Made by a program: the position numbers and the translations under genes. A stretch of 64,000 bases of DNA from Platerodrilus igneus (lineage: Eukaryota > Arthropoda > Insecta > Coleoptera > Lycidae), in the NCBI GenBank assembly GCA_036346225.1, contig JARFIW010000500.1:1426001-1490000 (forward strand), in the 5' to 3' direction. Below, piece after piece: positions 22,184 through 32,632 of the stretch. The notes under the pieces are model-generated. The model was not told where the DNA came from and ran no database searches. It was given only the letters and a program-made list of their open reading frames with translations. Position 1 is the first letter of the stretch. Every line of letters begins with the position of its first letter.

Positions 22184-23990
22184 CTAACCTAGGTATGCCT
22201 CTTCTTCTTTTTTTCCTATCTCTGCTTCTAATATATTCCGCACTATTCCCTCATGCCGTAGTATGTGACATATCATCCTATCTCTCCTATTTTTTACAGT
22301 TTTCCACATATTTCTTTCTTCCCCTACCATTTTTAGTAACTCTTCGTTCGTAACTTTGTCTGTCCATGATATCTTCATCATACGTCTGTAGCACCACATT
22401 TCAAAGGCATCTACCTTTTTCTTGTCCGTTTCTCCTACTGTCCAGGCTTCACAGCCGTACAGTGCTGTGCTCCACACATATGTTTTAAGCAATCTTTTCC
22501 TTGTTTCTATGTTTGTGGTCTTTGAGCAACAGTAGTTGCTTTTTCTTGTTAAATGTAGCACGACCTTGTGCTAATCTTTGTTTTATATCTTTTGTGCTTT
22601 TCCCATCTTGCGTTATTTGGCTTCCTAGGTAGCAGAAATCCTTAAACTCTTGTAAGTTCGTGTTACATATTTGTATTCTTGTTTTTGATTTATTTTCCCC
22701 ACCTTTGCATACTAGAACTTTGGTTTTAGTTTTGTTAATATTCATACCGTATCTCTCTGTTAGAACCGTTTCCATTTCATTAAGAGCAGCTTCTAACTCT
22801 TCTTTGCTAGACACTAATACCGCTATATCATCTGCAAATCTAAGCATATCAATTTTTTGTCCCTGCATATTAATTCCAAATGTCTTCCTGCATTTGACGG
22901 TATTCATTGCCTGTTCTATGTACAAATTAAAAATCAATGGGGATAGGGCACATCCCTGTCTCACCCCTTTCCTAATATTTACTTCTATACGTTCCTGCTC
23001 TAATTCTATTACTGCTGTTTGCTCTTTGTATAAGCTATGTACTATTCGTCTATCCCTATTCCTCATTCCAATCTTTTTTCCATTTTACGTTGTCGAATGC
23101 TTTTTCCAGATCCACAAACCCTATATACACGCTTTCCCCTATTTCTATTGTTTTCTCCATTATCACTCTTAGAGCTAAAATAGCCTCCCGTGTTCCCCTG
23201 TTTCGCCTAAACCCAAACTGGTCTTCTCCTAGTATTTCTTCCGCCCGTTTTTCCATTTGTCTTTGCACAATTCTAGTTAATATTTTTGACACGTGTGCTG
23301 TCAAACTTATTGTTCGAAAATTTTTACATCTATCCGTGCCTTTCTTTTTTGGTATAGTTACTATGATGCTACGTTTGAAATCTTTGGGTATCTCGCCTGT
23401 CTCATGCATATAGCTTACAAGTTGGAAGAGACGTTCTGTTACTGCTTGTCCAGCGGCTTTTAAAGTTTCTGCTTGCACCTTATCTGTACCCGGCGCCTTA
23501 CAATTTTTCAGACTCTTTAATGCTAATTCAAACTCGTCTCTAAGTATAGGATATCCCAAGTCATCATTTTCAATGTCTGATTCCTGTTCTAACGTTGTCA
23601 GTTCTTCTCCTGCATATAAATTCCCTATATATTCTTGCCATCTACCCACTTTCTCTACATTTTCTATAATGACGTTTCCTTACGCGTCCTTTATATTTTT
23701 GCTATACGGTTTTTTATCCCTAAAATTCATTGCATTTAGTTTGTATGCTTCATCTGTCGTTCCTAATTCCATCTTAGTTTGTATCTCTTTGCACTTTTCA
23801 GCAATCCTTCTTTAGCTTTCCTGCATTTTCGAATAATTTCCCATTTTATGGCTTTGTATATCTGTTTTCCTGTTTCGTCTGATTTATTTTTGTATTTTCG
23901 TCTTTCTTCTATTAAATTCAGGATATCCTTTGTTATCCATGGTTTCTTATTTTCTTTTTGTGTATACCCCAGAATATCTCTGGCCGCCAT
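22184..23990 (-). pseudogene. LINE L1 reverse transcriptase and C-terminal region
   Basis: Read on the minus strand: 23990-23763 linker (MAARDILGYTQKENKKPWIT), 23649-23056 fingers and palm start (NCKAPGTDKVQAETLK, IPKKKGTDRCKNFRTISL, EDQFGFRRNRGTREAI, FVDLEKAFDNV), 23066-22485 palm and thumb (GVRQGCALSPLIFNLYIEQA and the catalytic MLRFADDIAVL near 22.83 kb), 22561-22184 C-terminal region (YGCEAWTVGE, FEMWCYRRMMKISW, ICHILRHEG). The enzyme copies element RNA at a nicked chromosomal target. Both aspartates of FADD are intact. A ~20 bp deletion near 23075, at AAAAAGATTGG repeats, and other frameshifts split it into pieces. Confidence 0.9.
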
Positions 23991-24021
23991 GTCGAGGCTG
24001 GATTTGATGTTATTCCATTCT

Positions 24022-24109
24022 AAATAAAATTAAATAAAAACCCTTAAGGGTTTTTATTTAGTTTTTATTTAATTTTATTTAAATCGTGCCTCAGTGTTCC
24101 TATAGATTA
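24022..24109. mobile_element. 88 bp palindromic insertion in L1
   Basis: Interrupts the LINE linker and is flanked by a 12 bp duplication, TTATTCCATTCT (24010-24021 and 24110-24121). The first ~60 bp are a near-perfect palindrome centred on CCCTTAAGGG with A/T-rich arms; the last ~25 bp (ATCGTGCCTCAGTGTTCC) are not paired. Too small to encode anything. Confidence 0.7.
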
Positions 24110-24254
24110 TTATTCCATTCTGTTTCTACTTCCTTAGTATCAGATATTTTCCCGATATCATTCTGCAATTCATGTGACTTTTTTTCGAATCTCTCTTGAA
24201 TATCTTTATCTTTTAGTTTCTTTAAGTCCAAGTGCCTTTTACCGTTCCTTTTTT

Positions 24255-25116
24255 TCAGATTTTAAATTTAAGTGCGGCCTTCATAATTACGATGTTGTGG
24301 TCAGTATCTATATCTGCTTTTGAGTAGCTTCTACAGTCTTTTACTTGATTCCTAAACCGTTGCCTAACAAGAATGTAATCTATTTGATATCTTCCTATAT
24401 CTCCTGGCATCTTCCACGTATATCGTCTTCTAGCATGATGTTGAAATAGTGTGTTTGTGATGATTAAATTGTTCTTGTGGCAAAATTCTACCAGCCTATT
24501 TCCCCTTTCGTTTCTCGTGCCTAAACCAAATATACCTACTACCGCTCCTTCCCTACCCTCACCTACCACGGCATTAAAATCCCCCGTAATTATTAAATTT
24601 TCATGTCCTTTTACATATCTAAATATGTCTTCGATATCTTTGTAGATGGCTTCTACCTCTTCGTCACTGTAGCTAGAGGTGGGCATATATACTTGTATTA
24701 TTACTGTGTTTACCGGTTTAGATTCTAATCTAACCATGAGTACTCTTTCGTTCTTTGGAAGTAATTTTCTACACAGTATCCTATCTTTTTCCGCATAACT
24801 ATCCCCACAACCAAATTTCCTTCCTCTGCTCCTGTATGAATTACCCTGAAGTCTCCACTCCAAAAATCCCCCGCCTCTGGCCACCGAACTTCGCTGATCC
24901 CTACTATGTCTGTAATAACCTATTCATTTCGATTTTTAGGTTCTCTAGCTTACCTACTTGCTTCATACTTCTAACATTCCACGCTCCGACTCGCAGAATG
25001 TTCCCGACTCTTATTTTTAACTTTCCGATCGCATCCTCCGAAGTAGTCACCTCCCGGAGATCCGAATGGGGGACTATTTTAACTCCGGAATCTTTTACCC
25101 CAGAGAATGCCATCAT
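24255..25116 (-). pseudogene. LINE L1 endonuclease
   Basis: 25116-24904 gives the start of an apurinic-type endonuclease (VGAWNVRSM) after a leader peptide. 24884-24255 continues in another frame: VIIQVYMPTSSYSDEEVEAI, LIITGDFNAVVG, NERGNRLVEFCHKNNLIITN, YTWKMPGD, QIDYILVRQR and DTDHNIVIMKAA. The family's GDFNA, IDYIL and SDH (here TDH) metal and active-site blocks are visible. It nicks DNA to prime reverse transcription. A frameshift between the two parts makes this copy dead. Confidence 0.88.
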
Positions 25117-25479
25117 GTTTGTAACAACTTAAGTACGCTGTGTACTTGGGAGATAATGTGGTGGTTTCCCGTTGCCTTCCACATCGCGGCAGTGTGTCTT
25201 AGACTGACATACCGATCCCTATGGTCTTTGCCAATCTAAGTACCGAAAGAGCCGTTGCCCTCTTTCGGGGACCTGTCTTAGTCTGGTTCCTCACTAACGA
25301 CCCTACTACTTTGGTTGGACCTGTAGTTTGGTTCTTTAGCTCATTAGAACACGCAAGCCATTTCACCTGTTCTAGTAATTTAGAACTTCGGCAAGGTGCA
25401 GGTCCATTCGAAATGGCATTATTGATTATTTAAACTATATTTTAGGAAGGTTATTCTTCGTTATTACACTTGTTTCTTA

Positions 25480-26430
25480 TACCGAAATAGTGTAGAAAAA
25501 TCTACGCTTAATTTGTAGTTGCCAAAGCTATATCGATGAGTTCTTTGTTATTGTGTGAGAGATTGCCCTGTAAGACCATCGGTTTTAATAGATCCGGTAT
25601 CCGATATTAGGTAAATGGAGAGTGTTTAGAGACCTCCACATGTCGTGTACGCTACCTTCCTTAGCTCGTGTATGTCATTTGCGATTTTGATAAATACGTT
25701 CTTAGAAAAACCTTTTAAATAGTACACCAATTTAATACCATCCCTTTCGGCAAGACGCCCATATAACTAAAAGAGTCTTTCCTACTAACCACAAATGCAT
25801 ACAGCTCGATGTATCTAAGTCGATCCACGAGTACCTAAAGTAGTCTTATAATTCTTCCTCATTTTCTTTAATAAGATGTTTCTTTAACACATGTTTACAT
25901 TGTTCTCGTATCGTCGCAATTTTTTCTATGTAGTCCAATTTTCGCCTTTTTGTATCAAATTTCTCTAATTCCAGTTGTCTTCTTTTCCACTTACAGCGTA
26001 TGGCGTGGATAATGGAGTAATTTCTTTTAGCGGAAACGGATAGAGTTTGCTACCAATATTTACGCGTTGTCTTACAAACTCTGGGAAAATGTTAGGTGTA
26101 TTAACCAAACCCGATTCCGAAATAATTACGTCTTTTGAGATTGTAGAATATGCTCCTGTAGATTGTGTAAAATATGTATTACCCACTTTAATGTAGCACC
26201 TATGTAAAATTTTTACTTTATCTTGGCTATCTTCATCCAAAATATTGGCGTGTGTGGTCCACCAATCAGCATCTGTTCGCCTTTGACATAACAAATATTA
26301 CAAATATCAATAACCAAATTATTGTGGTACAAATTTTCTGTTGGCAACCACACACAAAATCGCTCGTTTATTGGTTTCCCTTTATTCCCAAGAAGTTGGG
26401 GAACGTTAATCACCTTGGAGGAGCTCATGC
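25480..26430 (-). pseudogene. Unrecognised coding remnant V, copy 1 (possibly viral)
   Basis: The minus strand has an open start at 26428 (MSSSKVINVPQLLGNKG) and, after one frameshift, a long open part at 26294-25965 (VKILHRCYIKVGNTYFTQST, VNTPNIFPEFVRQRVNIGSK). It then decays through KRRKLDYIEKIATIREQCKH and GRLAERDG / LKGFSKNVFIKIANDIHEL. The last blocks match copy 2 at 27690-28100 on the other strand. Protein-like composition and two related copies show this was once coding. I do not recognise the family. The order of the later blocks recalls the N-terminal part of viral family B DNA polymerases, but no catalytic motif is present. Confidence 0.5.
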
Positions 26431-27440
26431 TTACCGAATACTAAATTACTTAGGAAAGATGCTCCCTTGTATACACTATGACCAAGAGCCGATGGTTGCA
26501 GAAGACACCCGAACGAAGTTAGCGAGAGAAATACTAAAGTGAGAAGTAAAACGCAACCCGCATATGGAAAAGCTACGGCACGCGTACTTTTTAGAATAAA
26601 CCGGAAGTTGTCGAAAACACCTCTAAACAAAGTCGGCGACTACCGGGAGTGCGGCCCAACCTAGCCCCAGCCCAAGCATGTACCCCGGTATAACTCGATG
26701 CGTGCCCCAGCAAATGCGTAATAAAAATTCTATTTCGGCATGCCAAAACCCCATTCCGGTATGCCGACACCAATATTCTAAACTGTAATCCCGAAGGTTA
26801 TACCAAATACATAGACGCGTTTCAGAAGCATAACTTCTCATCTTCCAACAGCAGTTATTTTAATGAGCAAAACACATTTTCTACCATACAACAACTTTCG
26901 AGCGCATAGTGATATATTATTGCTTCTTGCATTGTCATACCATGTTCCTTAACCAACAAGATCTAAATGTAGTGTATAGTCGAGCACTGGGACAACCGAT
27001 AAAAAACTGCATTATATGATTCTCATCTGTTTGCTAGTTATACGTTAAACATTAGGTCATTTTGGCCTAGTTAAATATTCCAATAAAAAATTCAAAATTT
27101 TTAATTCCGTAATTTAATCTTCGTTTATTCGAATTCGATATATGTCTTATAATACGTTAAACGATTTTTTAATATGCAAATGCATTCTACTTCTACCACC
27201 ATCGAATAGTAACTTATATACAAAAGATGTTAATCTATACCCTATAGAGCAAGAGCCGAAGGATGTCGAAGGCATGCAACAAGGTCAAAGATTACGTTGG
27301 AAAGGAAAGTGTGGAATAAATCTATCCGAGCGCAAGCATGGCAATATATCATCTTACACATTTTAGAAGAAACCTAAATATGCCGAAGACATTCGAACAC
27401 AATCGAAGATTAGGTAAAGAAAAGCAATAGTAATAGGGCG
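26431..27440. other. Spacer between inverted V copies, partly coding-like
   Basis: Less AT-rich than its surroundings. Short coding-like blocks appear on the plus strand (for example YTKYIDAFQKHNFSSSNSS at about 26785-26895) along with a repeated motif, CAAGAGCCGA near 26482 and CAAGAGCCGAAGGATG near 27249. Nothing is recognised. Confidence 0.35.
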
Positions 27441-28310
27441 AATTTTGAATGTAAACACGCAAGCGCTGCAAAAATATTGTTTTGTACAGATTAGAATCGA
27501 TCAACAGCTGTCGAAAAAATTACGATCGTATTGGAGATTTAGTAAGAAAAAAGGGATAGACAAATTTTGCATACAAACATGCAAGCACAATAAAATACTG
27601 TATTTAATTCACTTTATAAGATGCTTCTTTATTTCAGCTGGTACATTTTCGGTAGTTCCTCCAACAAATTTCCTAATTAAAGTGTGAATTAGAGGATTGG
27701 ATGTAAAAAGGTGGCAGTTGGACTACATGGAAAAAATTGTGACGCTGCGAGAACAATACAAAAATATGTTAGACAAAGAATATCTTATTAGAAAAAATGA
27801 GGAAGAATTAAAAGATTACTTTATGTGCCGGTGGACCGACTTAGATACATCCGGGTTATACGAGCAAATGCATTTGTGGTTAATAAGAAAGACTCTTTTA
27901 GTTATATGGGCGTCCTTGCGGAAAGGGATGGTACTAAATCGGTATACTATTTAAAAGGTTTTTCCAAGAACGTATTTATCAAAATGGCAGATGACACAGA
28001 CGAATTAAAGTAGGATTATTAACCTTGGCGTACACCACACGTAAAGGAGTTCACCTAAACATTGTATATTTATCTAATAAAGAACATGTCGGATCATTTA
28101 TAACCAAGGGTCTTACAACCTATAAGAATCACATATACCCAAAGACAGTGGGCGTACAAACAAGCTTAGATACATTTTGTAATTCGAAGATCTCGACCTA
28201 TGTATCTAATTATTGACTCGAAAATGAGGTCGAAGACTTGGGCATCGATTTGAATTTTAAACTACGAATAAAACCATATAAAATTAAAGCTACCCCAAAC
28301 AAACATAAAG
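27441..28310 (+). pseudogene. Unrecognised coding remnant V, copy 2
   Basis: Plus-strand partner of copy 1. Blocks in order: RWQLDYMEKIVTLREQYKNM (27712 on), then in another frame FVVNKKDSFSYMGVLAERDG and YYLKGFSKNVFIKMADDTDE (27870-28010), VHLNIVYLSNKEHVGSFITK (28050 on), NSKISTYVSNY, and LGIDLNFKLRIKPYKIKATP near 28240. Stops and frameshifts break it at least four times. Copies differ at the amino-acid level by far more than recent duplicates would, so they may derive from two related insertions. Function unknown. Confidence 0.5.
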
Positions 28311-28499
28311 AGAGGGCAGTTTTCTGTGCGTAACTTGGTACTAAAATTAAGCGTTACTGAGCCCACGTTTGGCTAGTTAAATGTTTTTAAATTGCTATTT
28401 ATCTAATGTTATAATAAAGCTTTAGAATTGCATTGTGTTGCTCTTTACTTTTAGAAAAGGGTGACATCACCGTGACCTTGCAAAAGAAGCTGAAACTAG

Positions 28500-28730
28500 G
28501 TAGCCGAGTGCTGTAGGCTTTTACCTGTATGGAGATGAGTGAGGAGGAGAATAAAGAAAGGTTGTGAATGCGTAAGTAGGAGGACCGAGAGGGGTTGAAC
28601 ATGAGTGAATAGGAGAATGGAGGAGAACAAGATGGACAAGAAGGACAGAGAAGAATGGATAAGTAGGACGGAGGAGAAAAACGGATGAGAAGTACGGAGA
28701 AACAAAGAGTTAGTCTGTCCCTCAACCATC
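28500..28730 (+). repeat. Purine-rich GGAGGAGAA tract
   Basis: Irregular GA-rich low-complexity sequence built on AGGAGGAGAA and AGTAGGA. The minus-strand open frames across it are an artefact of the composition. Confidence 0.6.
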
Positions 28731-28740
28731 CATTTTATCC

Positions 28741-30225
28741 TACTGACAAGACACCAAAAATTTCAAACATAACGTCATAGTCACCATACCAAAAAAGAAA
28801 GATGCCGATAGAAGTGAAAATTTTCGAACAATAAGTATGATAGCACACGTGTCAATAATATTAACTAGAGTTGTACAAAGGCGGATAGAAAAACAGGCTA
28901 GAGAAATATTAAGAGAGGACCAACTTGGGTATTGGCGAAACAGGGGCACACGGGAGGCCATTTTAGCTTTAAGGGTGATAATGGAGAAAACAATAGAAAA
29001 ATGAGAAAGCGTGTATATAGCGTTTGTAGATATGGAAAAGCATTCGACACTATAGAATGGGAAAAATGTTCGAAATACTCAAAAAGATCGGAATGAGTTA
29101 TAGAATAGAAGGATAGTACAAATCTTACACAAAGAGCATAAAGCTGTAATAGAATGATAGTAGGAACGGAGAGAAGTACATTTTAGGAAAGGACGCGACA
29201 GGGATGTGCCCTATCCACGTTAGTTTTTAACTTATATATCGAAGAAGCAACGAATACTTTCAAATGCAGAATGACATTTAGAATAATCATCTGGAACAAA
29301 CGATTGATATGCTTAGATTTGCAGATGATATAGCGATATTAGCATCTGGCAAGGAAGAGTTAGAAGCAGCTCTTAATGAAATAAAACTAAAGTACTAACT
29401 AGTATGTAGAGGAGGGGCAAATAGGTCAAAACCCAGAATACAAATAGGCAGGGAGAACTTAACAAAAGGTTAGGTATTTCTGCTTAGGAAGTCAAACAGC
29501 ACAAGATACGAAAATTGCAAAAGATATAAAGCTTAAACTGGCGCAAACTCTTGCTGCATTTAACAAGAAAAAGCAACTTCTGTGTTCAAAAACAATAAAC
29601 ATAGAAACGAAGAAAAGATTGGTGTGGTTTGTTTTGTATTTTTCTTGATCTTCTTTGATCATAGTTGTTAAAATCGTTTCGATCCATGACCTAGGATCGT
29701 TGTCAAAATAATAAAATTTTTTATTATTTTGAAGATCCTAGGTCATGGATCGAAACGTAAATAAAGACGATTTCAACAACTATGAGAGGTTTAATTCTCA
29801 AAGAAGATCAAGAAGGAAAAGATTGCTGAAGACACTGTGCGGCTGTGAAACGTGGATAGTAGGAAAAGATGACGGGAAAAGATAGAAGCTTTTAAATGTG
29901 ATTCTACAGACGTATGATGAAGATATCATGAACAGACAAAGTTAAGAAAAAAGATGTTCTAAAAACGGTATGAAAAGAAGAATTATGTGAAAAACAGTAA
30001 AAAAAAATAGGAGATGTGATGACAGCGCACGTACTAAGGCATGAGGGAATAGCACAGCATATGTTAGAAGCAGAGAAAGAATATGAAGAGAAGTAAAGGT
30101 ATACCTAGATTAGACTATTGCACACAGATAGAGAAAGTTGTAGTGCGGGAATTTCCGGGAAATGTGTATGTTAGCTCAAAATAAAAAACAATGGAGGTAC
30201 ACGTCTAACGATAATGAACCTAAAA
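28741..30225 (+). mobile_element. Decayed LINE copy L2 (reverse transcriptase to near 3' end)
   Basis: Homologous to the reverse transcriptase through the C-terminal part of the LINE family, plus strand: ISMIAHVSIILTRVVQRRIE near 28830, FADD region at 29318, C-terminal region to GTGTATGTTAGCTCA at 30165. It has many more stops and indels than L1 or L3, so it is the oldest copy in the window. It is interrupted by the foldback insert 29622-29815. Confidence 0.8.
29622..29815. mobile_element. 194 bp foldback element inserted in L2
   Basis: Flanked by the 10 bp duplication GAAAAGATTG (29612-29621 and 29816-29825). The arms pair over most of their length (TCTTGATCTTCTTTGA, TCATAGTTGTT, GATCCATGACCTAGGATC) around an AAAATTTTTTATT centre. 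Duplication size and long imperfect inverted repeats fit a MITE or foldback element of the Mutator-like or similar type; no class-specific termini are recognised. Confidence 0.7.
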
Positions 30226-32475
30226 AACACTTTAAAATACGAATTTTTTTAAGTTGAACCACGGTAAAATTTTCATCCGCAATATTATCCAATAGCGAAA
30301 AGGTTTGCCCACCCCTGATTTAACTATATAATTGATATTTTACTGGAAAAACAGTGCTGTGAATCTGTTTAGATAAACAAATGAAACATCAAACAAAAGT
30401 CAACATCAGAGCCTCTGCCGCGATTAATGGTCAATTACCTTAACAATTTATCCCAAAGTACATCGTGCGTTTATGGAATAAATAGCGTACAACAGAAACG
30501 CCATACAACGAAAGAAAATATTAGCTTAGAACTAAAGAATGTTTACAAAAGAATAAATAAATGCCCTGCATATTTCATCGCCATTAAAATACAAAAATTC
30601 CCAATCTGTTGCAAAATTCCATGTATCACATATAAAACTAGATCTTAATAAATTGCATCAGTTAATAAATTAGAGTGTCATTAACGTTAATGATTAAAAT
30701 TCAGATAGCGTTAAATTAAGTACTTGAAAGTAAAATATTGCCTAATTTATATGTATATATTAGATTATCTGAGATAATAGTAATTTACATATATTTGTAA
30801 TTTGTTCCGTACCGGATTAGTTAAAAATCTTACATTTCAGAACACCATATTTAGCTCGTTAGGCTTTTGTGTTATTTCAAGAAATGAAAGACGTGATGTA
30901 TAGCCTACATAGTTCAAAGGTGCTTGACAGGTGAAAAGAGAACAAGACTGAAGAGCGAACTACATGAGACTTGGGTTACCCAATATTTATCTCTTAATCA
31001 AAGCCCTAATAATTAAATCCCCATTCGCTACAAAAGCTTTCTTGTTTCACGTTCAACGACCGTCAGAGTAGAAATTTATCCAATGTTGATTGACTGTTCA
31101 ATCTAATACATTTAGTTTAATTTTATTAAATAATTCCAAGGTTTTAGCGGTCATCATCAATGCCAACTGCTTTAAGTATATAGAAACTACATTAGAAATT
31201 TCAATGCATTATTTGTAATTAATTATATTAATCAAACATAATGCGTTACGATTATTAACCGCTTGCATTTATACTGTGAAATTATTGCAGTGCTATAAGT
31301 ACAATTTTTAACAGTGCGTGAAAATAACGTAATTTGTGACACACATTTTACAACAATTGCGCCCCAAAATTAAACTGTTTGATGTTCAGAACAAAAAACG
31401 TGTAATCAAATCCTCTATCATACACAATGAAATATTAATTTATTGTAAAGCCTCTTTCACTTGCTATACTGGCTCACAAGTGACCCCAAAAATTTGAACC
31501 TCTAGTATGAAGAATAAAATTTAACATAACTGATGTCAACTTCACGCTCAAGTACACCCATTTTTATTATTTTGATGTGCCCAGAATGTACCCTATTGGA
31601 TGCAGAATTTAAAATTTTGGTATCATAAACAAGTTTTAAATAATTTAAATAGATTGCATACACTTTACGTTCAATAAGAATCAAACATATACAAATATAA
31701 TCTACGCCTAAATCTTTTTATTTCGTCATAAAATTCAAATCAGTAGCATCGAAAGCAAAAAGGTCATACACAATTTAAGTAAAATTGATAGACCAGCTGC
31801 TTAAGCACCAAGAATGCTAAGAGTTTTCAACATCGTTTCCGCCGATTCAATGCATCCCGAACATTCCAAACATTAAAATCTCTAGCACCAAAAATGCAGT
31901 GTACTGAAGCATCTTTTTAAAGCAAAATGCTCAAATACCTATACGGTTACATTTTTTTTAAATTCGGGAATATTCCTATATAAAAAGCTATAGTATTACT
32001 AAAAATTGTAGAAGAAAAGTTGTTTGAAGTTCAAGTCATACGATTGTTTTTGATTATCTTTTATTTGAAGATTTCACGTTTCAAAAATAAATTTGATTCT
32101 ATAGAAATACTGTTTGAAGGTTAAATTATCAAGCTACGACGTTCAAATTACCGGTTTAATCTCAATATGCACTCGCCATGTTGTTCCGAACCGTTTTCTG
32201 ACCAATCCAAGAGAAAATATCAATCGTAACAAGACGACTTTAGATTTTCAAGAAGTGAAGATTTAGAAGACCTCATTCTCGAAGGCCGACTTAAGGCTCG
32301 GGATGAAAAGCGAACCTTGTGTTTATGTAATGTGTTTAGTGAACAGGCATAAAAAACAGTGCGCAACTATTCCACTATTAAACGGTTTTATCATTGAGCT
32401 ATTATAGCATTAAATTATTGTATTGTTAAAGTTTGAAACAAGTCAAATATTGACTTTCCATTTGAAAAAATAGAA
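30226..32475. other. No gene recognised
   Basis: AT-rich. Short open frames at 30427-30648 (+) and 31502-31684 (-) lack any recognisable motif. Confidence 0.4.
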
Positions 32476-32602
32476 TATTATGATACAAGTTTATAAGCGA
32501 GCCTTTAAAACAAAGCGCAACGTTTGAGGGCACAACGCGAAGTGGAGTGTCTTTAAACGTTGCATGTGCTTTAAAGACACTTATAAACGAGTATCATATG
32601 CT
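32476..32602. repeat. Foldback, ~45 bp arms
   Basis: TATGATACAAGTTTATAAGC at the left pairs imperfectly with the reverse complement of the right end (CTTATAAACGAGTATCATA), and CAACGTTT pairs with AAACGTTG inside, around a ~35 bp loop. MITE-like. Confidence 0.55.
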
Positions 32603-32632
32603 ATTTTTTAATATACCTGCATTTTAACTTGA

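Larger units (their letters stand above)
20690..25440 (-). mobile_element. RTE-like LINE copy L1 with tandem 3' tails
   Basis: Reverse-strand non-LTR retrotransposon. Its 3' terminus at 20694-20708 is a short ATG-type repeat (CATCATCATCATTA on +). The body runs back through a C-terminal region, reverse transcriptase and endonuclease to a 5' leader ending near 25440. The region 20700-21223 is a decayed duplicate of the C-terminal and tail part. The terminal sequence AACCAGT...ACCTAATGA occurs three times (near 20710, 21730 and 22070), separated by ~330 bp linkers. A SINE (21238-21541) and a palindromic insert (24022-24109) interrupt it. The apurinic-type endonuclease followed by reverse transcriptase, and the microsatellite tail, point to the RTE group. 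All coding parts are frameshifted. Confidence 0.85.

Noticed and set aside
22660..23172. Hydrophobic plus-strand frames opposite LINEs (also 23090-23413, 23573-24027, 24755-25132, 51899-52435)
   Set aside because: Antisense shadows of the reverse transcriptase and endonuclease frames.
28399..28961. Serine/leucine-rich minus-strand frames
   Set aside because: Result of the purine-rich tract and of LINE L2 antisense.
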